Shown here piece after piece: positions 1 through 7,761 of a stretch of DNA of 64,000 nucleotides. Every line of letters starts with the position of its first letter. The first letter of the stretch is position 1. Location of the stretch: assembly GCA_965215155.1 (NCBI GenBank), contig CBDCCY010000004.1, forward strand, positions 1,488,001-1,552,000, given 5' to 3'. The translations under genes were made by a program, and so were the position numbers. The DNA is from JAGWAJ01 sp965215155. GTDB lineage: Bacteria > Acidobacteriota > Vicinamibacteria > Vicinamibacterales > UBA8438. The notes beneath the pieces are model-generated. The model made no database searches, was not told the DNA's origin, and saw only the letters and a list, made by a program, of their open reading frames with translations.

Positions 1-5
1 CGGGT

Positions 6-329
6 TCACGCGAGACCGAGGAAGACCAGAATCGTTCGGTTGAGACGCATCATCTGTGCGCCCTCCAGGCGGCCGATGCGCTCCCCGAGTCGCTTCCAGC
101 TGACCGTCGTGATCTTGTCCACCATCACGCGGGACATGGTGTGCAGACCGTTGCTTGCGCTTGGAGCGATCGGAAGCCTGAACAAGGGCGCTTCCGTCTC
201 GTCCGTCGTGAAGACGCAGACCGTGACGGATGCGGTGGCGTCGAACCGGTCGTCCTGAACGATGACGGCGGGCCGTGGTTTGCCGGCGTAGCCGGCGCCC
301 GACACTGTCCAGATCTCGCCGCGCGTCAT
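6..329 (-). CDS. mazF: MazF/PemK-type endoribonuclease toxin
   Basis: A 107-residue protein of the PemK/MazF family, toxins that normally cleave single-stranded mRNA and are neutralised by a cognate antitoxin. The N-terminus shows the family pattern: TRGEIWTV, then KPRPAVIVQDDRFD, where the conserved RPAV strand lies; later comes SRVMVDKITTV. Length is normal for the family. Its ATG overlaps the stop of the upstream antitoxin gene (ATGA), so the two are translationally coupled. The stop lies only a few bases from the window edge. Family assignment is confident; RNA sequence specificity cannot be read from sequence. Confidence 0.93.
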   Translation of the reverse strand: MTRGEIWTVSGAGYAGKPRPAVIVQDDRFDATASVTVCVFTTDETEAPLFRLPIAPSASNGLHTMSRVMVDKITTVSWKRLGERIGRLEGAQMMRLNRTILVFLGLA

Positions 330-490
330 TCCGCCCCGTGGTCCGAGATCGCGTCGATGAACGCCTGGTCTCCGCGTTCTCGCGCGCTGTGGGCCACGGC
401 GCGGGACTGGTGATGAGCCTCGGCGCGGAAGTCCGCCGTTCTGGTATCGGGCACCCAGAACTGGATCGGCCTGAACCCGCGTGCGCGCAT
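326..490 (-). CDS. MazE-like antitoxin (DUF3018-type), start uncertain
   Basis: A short gene immediately upstream of the toxin, ending inside the toxin start codon. From the ATG at 490 it encodes 54 residues: an RPIQFWVPDTRT core followed by AEAHHQSRAVAHSA and a DQAFIDAIS tail. This is the pattern of the small antitoxins that pair with this class of PemK toxin. In those relatives a KxRxxRERMRxxG segment precedes the core. Here the same kind of sequence (KARAYRERMRARG) is in frame upstream of the ATG, but no ATG, GTG or TTG is available before an in-frame stop near 583. Either translation starts at this internal ATG, giving a short form, or an unusual codon is used. Confidence 0.8.
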   Translation of the reverse strand: MRARGFRPIQFWVPDTRTADFRAEAHHQSRAVAHSARERGDQAFIDAISDHGAE

Positions 491-567
491 TCGTTCGCGA
501 TAGGCTCTGGCCTTGTCGATCGAGCGGGCGTTCCCCGGCGTTTCTCGTGGCGTGGTAGTTGCTCCTG

Positions 568-581
568 GGTTACATGTAACC
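568..581. promoter_or_regulatory. Perfect 14-bp palindrome, likely MazE/MazEF operator
   Basis: GGTTACATGTAACC reads identically on both strands. It sits about 80 bp upstream of the antitoxin ATG and directly at the head of the toxin-antitoxin operon. Antitoxins of this class usually autorepress by binding palindromes over their own promoter, so an operator role is the simplest reading. The role is inferred; the symmetry is seen directly. Confidence 0.6.
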
Positions 582-722
582 TAGCCGAAGGGCTGCGGGA
601 AGCGCAAGCTCGAGGGCGTTCAACGAGCTGCAGTCGGTCGTACGGGAACTGCCGGACGCGTCGCGCCGGCGACCGCGTCCAAGTCCCCGCGCCTGATTCC
701 GGCGGGGCGCCTGCACAACGCC

Positions 723-2024
723 TCAGGGCGCGTCTTCGACCGGCTCGATGCGCAGGACGGCGCCCGCGACCTCGTCGGTGGTGAGGTACAGCAGACCGTC
801 CGGCCCCTGGCGCACGTCGCGGAGGCGCTGCTCGAGCTCCACCAGCAAGGTGCGGTTGCCGCGGCGCTGCGTCCCCCCGGTCTGGCCGAGGACGATGCGG
901 TGGAGCTGGCGGGAGCCCAGGTTACCGCTGCCCATCGCGGCGATGAAGATGTTGCCCTTCCAGGTCGGGAAGGCGTCGCCGGTGTAGAAGGTCAGCCCCG
1001 CGAGCGCCGGCGAGGGGTTCCAGAACATGAAGGGCTCCTCCATGCCCGGAGCCCAGGGATGCTCCGACGTCGTGCCCGAGAGTCCGCCGATCTTGTTCCC
1101 GGTGTAGTCCGTGCCATAGGAGACGACCGGCCAGCCGTAGTTGCGGCCGGCCTCGATGACATTGAGCTCGTCGCCCCCCATCGGCCCGTTCTCCGTCTCC
1201 CAGATCGCCCCCGTATCGGGATGCATGTAGAGGCCGAGGGCGTTGCGGATGCCCAAGGCGTAGATCTCGGGGCGGTGGCCCTCCTGGTCGACGAAGGGGT
1301 TGTCGAACGGCACGGAGCCGTCGTCGTTCAGGCGCAGCACCTTGCCGGCGTGGTTGGCGGGGTTCTGCGCGTCGTCGGCGTTGCCGATGCGGTGCCGCGT
1401 CGGCATCCCGACCGTCATGACGATCCGTCCGTCGCGCCCGAAGGCGAGGCGCGAGCCGGACGTGCCCTGCGCCCAGGCGTCGGCGACGAAGATGTCCTCG
1501 ACGTCGGCCAGTGCGCTGCCGCCGTCGAACCGCGCGCGGGCCAGCGTGACCGTCGCCGCGTCGCGCATGCCCTGGAAGTCCTCGAACGGGCCGCCCGGCA
1601 TCGGCTTGGAGTAGGTGAAGTAGACGAGCCGGTTCTCGGCGAAGCGCGGGTGCAGCGCGATGTCCATCAGCCCCGCGTTGATCGCCCCGGTGTTGACCTC
1701 GGGCACGCCGGCGATCGACTCCGGGTCGAGTACGCCGTCGCGGATGATGCGCAGGCGCCCCCCGCGCTCCGTGACCAGGATGTCCCCGTTCGGCAGGATC
1801 GCGAGCGCCCAGGGCCGGGTGAGTCCTGCGATCGGAACGACGCGGAAGAGCTGCCCGTCCGACTCCAGAATCCGCGGGCGATCCGGCAGACCGCGCAGGG
1901 GCGGGGCCGCGAAGGGATCCACAGCCTCCTGGGGCGCCGGCTGCGCCACGACGACCTCGGACGCGAGGACCGCAGCGGTGAAGCCCGCCACAGCGAAGAC
2001 ACGCACCTGGCGAAGCGCCTTCAT
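723..2024 (-). CDS. Secreted PQQ-dependent sugar (glucose/sorbosone-type) dehydrogenase
   Basis: About 433 residues. A signal peptide (MKALRQVRVF... ending near VVVAQ) is followed by a six-bladed soluble quinoprotein fold of the glucose/sorbosone dehydrogenase family (GSDH). Visible family landmarks are GLTRPWALAILPNGDILVTERGGRL, DIALHPRFAENRLVYFTYSK, GRDGRIVMTVG, HAGKVLRLNDDGS, YALGIRNALGLYMHP, TENGPMGGDELNVIEAGRNYGWP and, near the C-terminus, GPDGLLYLTTDE. Such enzymes oxidise aldose sugars or related compounds in the periplasm with PQQ and calcium. The start at 2024 was chosen because a GGGAG motif lies nine bases upstream; an ATG three codons earlier is possible. The substrate is not predictable. 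Confidence 0.9.
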   Translation of the reverse strand: MKALRQVRVFAVAGFTAAVLASEVVVAQPAPQEAVDPFAAPPLRGLPDRPRILESDGQLFRVVPIAGLTRPWALAILPNGDILVTERGGRLRIIRDGVLDPESIAGVPEVNTGAINAGLMDIALHPRFAENRLVYFTYSKPMPGGPFEDFQGMRDAATVTLARARFDGGSALADVEDIFVADAWAQGTSGSRLAFGRDGRIVMTVGMPTRHRIGNADDAQNPANHAGKVLRLNDDGSVPFDNPFVDQEGHRPEIYALGIRNALGLYMHPDTGAIWETENGPMGGDELNVIEAGRNYGWPVVSYGTDYTGNKIGGLSGTTSEHPWAPGMEEPFMFWNPSPALAGLTFYTGDAFPTWKGNIFIAAMGSGNLGSRQLHRIVLGQTGGTQRRGNRTLLVELEQRLRDVRQGPDGLLYLTTDEVAGAVLRIEPVEDAP

Positions 2025-2145
2025 CCGCAACATCTCCCTGCTCGCTATCGCTAAGCGCAACGCCGGCCGCCGGAACGGTACCCGCGGCACGCCGTCAACG
2101 GGCGCGCAGGGGCAGTCGATGGCGAACGCGTCACGGGGCGCCCGG

Positions 2146-3780
2146 TCAGTTGTCGTTCGCGGCGGCGGGCACGTCGCGCAGCCGCTCCTGCACCGTGCCG
2201 GGAATGCCCAGCCGGGTGTTGGCGCCGAGCTCGGCGATGAGCGCCGCGGTTTCCGGCCAGCTCTGGAACTGGAACGACTGCTTGGCGCCTTCGGCCATGC
2301 GGTAGGCGGTGCGGCCCCGGAAATCGCGCGCGTCGATGTCGGCGCCCTGCTCGACGAGGTAGGTGATCACCTCGTTCAGCCCGCGGAACGCGGCGCCGTG
2401 CAGCGCCGTGAAGTCCGCCTCGTTGACGGCATTGATGTCGGCCCCGGCGTCGAGCAGGACGCGGACCGCCTTCTCCGCCCCCAGCGACCGGCCCCCGCGC
2501 GGCTCGCGCGGCGTGTAGGTCGACCGGCCGAGGCCTGCCCCGACCATGAGCGGCGTCGTGCCGTCGGCGGTCGTCCGGCGCAGGTCGGCCCCCGCCGCGA
2601 GGAGCACGCGGAGGATCTCGGCGCTGGCGTCGCTGGCGGCGACCTGGGCGGACGTGGGGGCATCGCCCCGGCCGGCGCGGATGTCCCGCACGCGCGAGTT
2701 CGCCCAGTAGGCGGCGACCCAGAGGGGCGTCGCGCCCCGCAGGTCGCCGGTCCCGCAGGCGAACGGCTCGAAGGCGCCCTTCCGCGGATAGCCGATGTAG
2801 CTCATGAACATGCCGGAGGTGGTGGTTCCGGCGTTCGGGTCCGCGCCGCGCGCGAGCAGCGCTTCGACCAGCGGAAGGGCGCGGGTCGGCTCGATGGCCC
2901 GCCGCCCGATCGTGCGGTAGCGGTCGCTGCCGCCGTGCCGCCGGTTCCAGTCGCCCAGCCAGGTGTCGACTCGGCCCACGGTCGCGTGCAGGGCGCTGAC
3001 GCCGCCCATCGTCGCGTTCGCGTCGGCACCCTCCTCCAGCAGGAAATGGGCGAAGGCGTCGTGGCCGAGGATGATCGCGTAGGGCAGTGCGTGCGTCCCG
3101 TCCGCTCCGGTGTGGTCGATGTCGACGCCCGCCGCCAGCAGGGTGCGCGCCATCGGGATGTCGCCGTTCCGCGCCGCGAACAGGAGCGGCGTGAAACCCT
3201 TGACGGTCGACGCGCGCGCGTCGGCCCCGGCATCGAGCAACACGCGCACGGTGTCGGCGTGCCCCTCGGCCACGGCCCACATCACCGCCGTGCTCCCGGT
3301 CTCGGACGTGGCGTCGTTGACCCGCGCCCCGCCCCCGAGCAGGCGGCGAACCACCTGCGCGTTGCCGGTGCGGGCCGCGGTCATCAGGGGCGTCAGGCCG
3401 CTCGTCTGGCTGGCGTTCGCGTCGGCGCCCGCGGCGAGCAGCGCGTCGGTCATGGCGGGACTCGCGTTCTCGGCGGCCCGATGCAGCGGCGTCACGCCGT
3501 GGTCGTCGGCCGCGTCGACGCTGGCCCCGGCCCGGAGCAGCAGCCGGACGGTCTCCAGATCGTCCCAGTGCGCGGCCCAGAGGATCGCCGTGGCCCCGTC
3601 GGCGCGGCGCGCGTCGACGTCGACCCCTTCGTCGAGCAGCGCTCGCACCGCGCGCGCGTCCTGCGCCGCTGCGGCGCCGACCAACCGGCGGTCCTGAGCG
3701 GCGGCCGCGGAAACGCCCACGGCCAGGGCGAGAAGTGGAAGTCCCCACCGGACGAGGCGACGAGAGGCCCTGCTGTGCAT
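2146..3780 (-). CDS. Exported ankyrin-repeat protein
   Basis: 544 residues beginning with a signal peptide (MHSRASRRLVRWGLPLLALA, cleavage near AAAQ). The rest is almost entirely ankyrin repeats of about 33 residues. Repeat cores such as GATAILWAAHWDDLETVRLL, GVTPLHRAAENASPAMTDAL, GLTPLMTAARTGNAQVVRRL and DFTALHGAAFRGLNEVITYL can be read through the chain. Ankyrin arrays bind proteins and have no enzymatic chemistry. A GGAGAGGAAG ribosome-binding site precedes the ATG. It lies in a minus-strand run of exported proteins, and a second ankyrin protein is encoded at 10329-11900. A periplasmic scaffold or inhibitor role is plausible but unproven. Confidence 0.9.
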   Translation of the reverse strand: MHSRASRRLVRWGLPLLALAVGVSAAAAQDRRLVGAAAAQDARAVRALLDEGVDVDARRADGATAILWAAHWDDLETVRLLLRAGASVDAADDHGVTPLHRAAENASPAMTDALLAAGADANASQTSGLTPLMTAARTGNAQVVRRLLGGGARVNDATSETGSTAVMWAVAEGHADTVRVLLDAGADARASTVKGFTPLLFAARNGDIPMARTLLAAGVDIDHTGADGTHALPYAIILGHDAFAHFLLEEGADANATMGGVSALHATVGRVDTWLGDWNRRHGGSDRYRTIGRRAIEPTRALPLVEALLARGADPNAGTTTSGMFMSYIGYPRKGAFEPFACGTGDLRGATPLWVAAYWANSRVRDIRAGRGDAPTSAQVAASDASAEILRVLLAAGADLRRTTADGTTPLMVGAGLGRSTYTPREPRGGRSLGAEKAVRVLLDAGADINAVNEADFTALHGAAFRGLNEVITYLVEQGADIDARDFRGRTAYRMAEGAKQSFQFQSWPETAALIAELGANTRLGIPGTVQERLRDVPAAANDN

Positions 3781-3884
3781 CTTCCTCTCCTCCGGTTGCG
3801 ACGCCGCGCTTCGAACCGTCCCCCAACACGCCGCGAGCCAGCGCGGCACGGAACCGACGGTCGGGCGCGCCCGGCGCGGCGGGA

Positions 3885-4859
3885 TCAACGGGTCACGGTG
3901 ACCGTGAGATTCTCGCTGGTGCGCAACGCTCCGTCCCCCGCGATGCCGCGGAGGACGTACGTCCCCGGCTCCTCGAAAGTCGCCTCCACGTCCCACCGCC
4001 CGTCCTCCGGCACCGCGGGGAGGATGTAGGGCGGCGACCACGGCGAGTTCGAGTACACGCGCGTGTCCTGCCACATCTTCAGTTGCGTCGGTCCGAAGGT
4101 CACTTTCGACGCGTCGCCCCGGTAGACGATCCAGGCGAACCGCACGCCGGGCGGGTTGCCGGGGACGATCTGCCGGGGCGGAGTGTAGGCCGGGTGCGGC
4201 TTGCCCGGCTCCGGCTGCGGCGGCCTGTAGTTGCCCGCCGGCTCGCCGTCGTCGCTCACGAACGTCACGAGCCGCAGCGGCTGCCCGACGCGAACGGTCC
4301 GCGGCTGATCGACGGCCAGGCTGAGGGACGGGAACTCGTTGGTGCGCCACTCGTCCCGGATGCGCCCGAAGTTCGCCCCCATCTCGGTGGCGATGGTCTG
4401 CCGGTCGAGCAGGTAGTCGGTGCGCAGGCTCCCGTAGGCGCGCTCGGTCTTCCCGTTGGTGGTCAGCGTCCAGACGATCTCCCGGTCGCCGAAGTCCGCC
4501 GGCACGTCGACCGTGAACAGGAACATGTTGCGCCGCGGATAGAAGTGCGTGGGCTGCCCCCGGTCCGGCCCGCCCGGCTCGATGCTGTTGTCCGGCCCGA
4601 TCGGCACGTCGAGCTCCTGCACCCAGTTCGAGTTCATGTAGCCGAAGAACATCGTGTAGGTGCCGTCGTCGTTCGGCCACCACCCCTCGTAGGCGGGAGA
4701 GACGCTCTGCCCCCGCGAGTAGGTGAACCGGGTCTGGGCGCCGGCGGCGGCCGCCAATCCCGCCACGACCGCCAGCGCCAGCGCCGCCCGAATCCACCGT
4801 GTCCGACGCGCCGTCATCCCCGGCCGATGCGCCATTCCTGCCGTCCGCTGCGTAATCAC
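3885..4859 (-). CDS. Secreted protein of unknown function
   Basis: 324 residues from a GTG at 4859 that has GGGGAG ten bases upstream. An internal ATG at 4817 would put the signal peptide (MTARRTRWIRAALALAVVAG, ending at AGAQ) directly at the N-terminus and is an equally good start. The mature part looks like beta-sandwich modules: an early SPAYEGWWPNDDGTYTMFFG motif, a FLFTVDVPADFGDREIVWTL strand set, and a C-terminal EEPGTYVLRGIAGDG segment resembling a PKD/Ig-like repeat. No catalytic motif is recognised. It follows the haem-c/PHM-like gene by about 30 bp and is probably cotranscribed with it. Confidence 0.8.
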   Translation of the reverse strand: MITQRTAGMAHRPGMTARRTRWIRAALALAVVAGLAAAAGAQTRFTYSRGQSVSPAYEGWWPNDDGTYTMFFGYMNSNWVQELDVPIGPDNSIEPGGPDRGQPTHFYPRRNMFLFTVDVPADFGDREIVWTLTTNGKTERAYGSLRTDYLLDRQTIATEMGANFGRIRDEWRTNEFPSLSLAVDQPRTVRVGQPLRLVTFVSDDGEPAGNYRPPQPEPGKPHPAYTPPRQIVPGNPPGVRFAWIVYRGDASKVTFGPTQLKMWQDTRVYSNSPWSPPYILPAVPEDGRWDVEATFEEPGTYVLRGIAGDGALRTSENLTVTVTR

Positions 4860-4887
4860 CGTCGCTTCGCTCCCCGAGCTCGTTCCC

Positions 4888-6324
4888 CTACTGGCCGCCC
4901 TCGTTCGCCACCACTTCCGCCTGCGACGGGAACTCGACCAGGCAGAGCGGGCAGCCGATGAGGTGGTCGTTCGGAGTCAGTCCCAGCCGCTCCCGCCGCT
5001 CGGCCATCTCCCGCTCGAACTGCTCGTCGGTCAGCTCGAGCGCCTCGCCGAGGTCGATGAACATGTTGGCCACGGACCGGCGCCCGCCGCCCGACCAGTT
5101 CCGAGGATCCGCGACGTTGCGGTTGGCGTCGGTGGTGTCGAGCCAGCCGATGATGTGCAGGATCGTCCCCTTCGGCAGCAGCGGGGCGTAGTCGTGGTCG
5201 AAGATGTACTGCTTGACCCAGTTGTGGTCGTAGCCGACGCAGGCCAGCGTCTCGATGTTGTGGCCCCAGATGGCCTCGAGGCACATGCGCATGCCGGGGG
5301 CGTGCTGGTGCGGCTCGAACGAGACGAGCCGGGTGTGCGTGTCGAGCACGCGGTAGGCGTGCAGCTCCTGGTCGGCCTGGTTCGGCTTGATGTCGATGTC
5401 GACGCCGTTGCCGATCAGCGTGCGCGCGTGCGCGATCTCCGGCTTGTAGCCCTTCGGGTGGAGCTTGAACCCGAACTTGAGGTGGGCGCGCGTCTCGCGG
5501 CCGTTCGAGTGGAGGTGGGCGGTCTCGAGGTCGAGCGACGACCCGGCGCGCAGCAGCCGTCCCGCGTTGTCCGGGAAGATGTCGGCGTTGCGGCCCACCT
5601 CGTGGACCGGGAACCGCGTCGACGACGACAGGTCGGAGCCCTCCGGGGCGACGGCGCCGTACGTCATGTGGTGGAACACGTAGCGCCCGCCGACGGTGTC
5701 GCCGGTGCCGTCCGGCGGAATGTCGTTGAACTCCTTGACCTCGACCGCCGCCACGTAGCGGTCCTCCTCGAGGCCGATCGGGATCGTGCCGAGCGAGGTC
5801 CACTTGTCGGGCGCCGCGGCGGGCACGACGACCGACGGCGACTCGACGATCAGATCCGGCTCGCCGATCTCCCACTCGTTCTCGGCCCGGAACTCGAGGG
5901 GCGGCGGCAGGTCGGCGGGGTCGCCGAGCGGTGCGCCGCTGTCGGCCCAGACCGCGATCGTCTCGATCTCCTCCTCGCTCAGCGAGATGTCGTTCTTGTA
6001 CTCCTGAATCCCCAGGTCACGCTCGATGAACCAGGGCGGCATCGCGCCCCGCTTGTTCCGAAGACCCGTGCGCATCTTCATGGCCCGCGCCCAGGGACGC
6101 ACCTCCTCGTATGTGAGGAGCGACATCGGCGCCACGGACGCCGGCCGATGACAGGTCTGGCAACTGCGCTGGAGGATCGGCGCGATGTCCTTCGCGAACG
6201 TCACCTCGGCGGCGTCCGTCGCGGTGCCGGTGGTTGCCGACGACTGGGCGCCGGCCCCAGCCGGCATCAGGAAACCAACGAGACCGGCGGCGATCGCCAG
6301 CCGACGGAGATGCTTCGCGTTCAT
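4888..6324 (-). CDS. Exported haem-c protein with copper type II monooxygenase (PHM)-like domain
   Basis: 478 residues. After a signal peptide (MNAKHLRRLAIAAGLVGFLM... AGAQ) comes a cytochrome-like domain with a single CQTCH haem-c motif at residues 55-59. The remainder resembles the ascorbate-dependent copper type II monooxygenase fold of peptidylglycine hydroxylating enzymes. Histidine-rich strands that could bind copper are YVFHHMTYG, ETAHLHSNGRE, SFEPHQHAPGMRM and GYDHNW. Methionine is plentiful near the last site (APGMRMC). A fused haem could feed electrons to copper, which is an inference. The start at 6324 is preceded by a G-rich AAGGGGTGGG site. Confidence 0.78.
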   Translation of the reverse strand: MNAKHLRRLAIAAGLVGFLMPAGAGAQSSATTGTATDAAEVTFAKDIAPILQRSCQTCHRPASVAPMSLLTYEEVRPWARAMKMRTGLRNKRGAMPPWFIERDLGIQEYKNDISLSEEEIETIAVWADSGAPLGDPADLPPPLEFRAENEWEIGEPDLIVESPSVVVPAAAPDKWTSLGTIPIGLEEDRYVAAVEVKEFNDIPPDGTGDTVGGRYVFHHMTYGAVAPEGSDLSSSTRFPVHEVGRNADIFPDNAGRLLRAGSSLDLETAHLHSNGRETRAHLKFGFKLHPKGYKPEIAHARTLIGNGVDIDIKPNQADQELHAYRVLDTHTRLVSFEPHQHAPGMRMCLEAIWGHNIETLACVGYDHNWVKQYIFDHDYAPLLPKGTILHIIGWLDTTDANRNVADPRNWSGGGRRSVANMFIDLGEALELTDEQFEREMAERRERLGLTPNDHLIGCPLCLVEFPSQAEVVANEGGQ

Positions 6325-6402
6325 CGACCCACCCCTTCCCTCGGAAACGTCCGTACGACGCCCTACAGTATCCCCCCCGCGCGCTGCCGCCCGCAACCCG
6401 GC

Positions 6403-7761
6403 TCAGACCCCCGTCAGGTGCCGCAGCTTGCCCGTGCTGTCGCCGACCCGCTCGACGGGCACGCCGGCGAGGCCCAGAATCGACATGTAGAGGTTGGTCA
6501 GGGGCGTCCCCTCCGCGTACCGCAGGTGCCGGCCGCTGCGGAGCTGCCCCGCCCCTCCTCCCGCCAGCAGGATCGGGAGGTTCTGGATGTTGTGGAGGTT
6601 GCTGTTGCTCATTCCGCTCCCGTAGAGCAGCGCCACCTGATCCAGCAGCGTCCCGTCACCGTCCGGCGTCGCCTGCAGCCGTCCCAGGTAGTACGACAGC
6701 AGCTCCGTGTGATAGGTGCCCACGCGCGTCAGCTTGGCGAGGCTCTCGGGGTTGTTCTCGTGGTGCGACAGGGCGTGGTGCGGATCCGGCACGCCGATCT
6801 GCGGATAGGTCTGGGCCGTGAGCTCGGGCGTCATCAGGAACGTGATGACGCGCGTCAGGTCGGCCTGGTAGGCCAGCGCCTGCAGGTCGAACATCAGCTT
6901 CACGTAGTCCTCGAACGAGGCCGGGATGCTGGCCGATGGCCGCTCCACCACCGGCAGCTCGCGGTCGGCATCGGCCTCGATCCGCTCGATGCGGCGCTCC
7001 ACGTCCCGCACCGCGGTCAGGTAGTCCGAGAGCTTCGCGCGGTCCGCGGCGCCGAGCCCCTTGCGGAGCCGGGCCACCTTGCGCGTGACGGCGTCGAGGA
7101 TGCTCCGATCGCGCTTGATCCGCTCGCGGCGCGCGGCCGGATCCGTGCTGGCGCCGTCGCCGAACAGGCGCTCGAAGAGGGCGCGCGGATTGCTCTCCAT
7201 CGGCAGCGGCGTGGTCGGCGTGCTCCAGCTCAGCGTGCTGATGTAGGCGCAACTGAAGCCGGCGTCGCAGGCGCCGCCGAACTCCGGCAGCCCGATGCCC
7301 ACCTGGAGCGACGCGAGCTGCGTCTCCCGGCCGAGCTCGGCCGCCGCGATCTGGTCGACCGAGCGGCCCGCCTCGAAGTCGGCGCCCTCGGTCGGCTTGG
7401 CGTGCACACCGGTCAGGAAGGCGCCCGTGATGCGCCCGTGGCCCCCCGCGGGGTCCCCCGGCATCTGCGCCGCGGGAGCATGGTCGAGACCGGTCAGGAC
7501 GAGCAGCCGCTCCCGGAAGCGGGAGAGCGGCTGGAGGATCGGCGAGAGCTCGAAGCCGGCCCCCTCCGTGGCCGGCGTCCAGTTGCGCATCACCGCGCCG
7601 TGCGGCACGTAGACCACCCCCAGGCGGGGCCTCGGCCGGGCCGCGGTCCGGCCCATCGCCGTCAGCGCCGGCACCATGCCGTCGAGCAGCGGCAGCGCGA
7701 CGGCCGTCCCGAGCCCGCGCAACACGGTGCGCCGGGGCAACGCCTTCCTGGTGATCATCAT
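6403..7761 (-). CDS. DUF1552 family exported protein
   Basis: 452 residues of the DUF1552 family. The N-terminus carries a twin-arginine-like signal (RKALPRRTVLRG followed by a hydrophobic stretch), so export in folded form is likely. The body resembles the alkaline-phosphatase-like DUF1501/1552 proteins of Planctomycetes and Acidobacteria, with VYVPHGAVMRNWTP, VLTGLDHAPA, LDAVTRKVARLRKG and LLDQVALLYGSGMSNSNLHN. The ATG overlaps the stop of the upstream DUF1592 gene (ATGA). These two families are characteristically paired. Their biochemical role is not established. Confidence 0.92.
   Translation of the reverse strand: MMITRKALPRRTVLRGLGTAVALPLLDGMVPALTAMGRTAARPRPRLGVVYVPHGAVMRNWTPATEGAGFELSPILQPLSRFRERLLVLTGLDHAPAAQMPGDPAGGHGRITGAFLTGVHAKPTEGADFEAGRSVDQIAAAELGRETQLASLQVGIGLPEFGGACDAGFSCAYISTLSWSTPTTPLPMESNPRALFERLFGDGASTDPAARRERIKRDRSILDAVTRKVARLRKGLGAADRAKLSDYLTAVRDVERRIERIEADADRELPVVERPSASIPASFEDYVKLMFDLQALAYQADLTRVITFLMTPELTAQTYPQIGVPDPHHALSHHENNPESLAKLTRVGTYHTELLSYYLGRLQATPDGDGTLLDQVALLYGSGMSNSNLHNIQNLPILLAGGGAGQLRSGRHLRYAEGTPLTNLYMSILGLAGVPVERVGDSTGKLRHLTGV

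Noticed and set aside
1660..4029. A very long open frame on the plus strand opposite the sugar dehydrogenase and ankyrin genes
   Set aside because: Its product is Arg/Ala/Gly-rich without domains, while the minus strand encodes recognisable proteins with signals and ribosome-binding sites. Long antisense frames are expected at this GC content.
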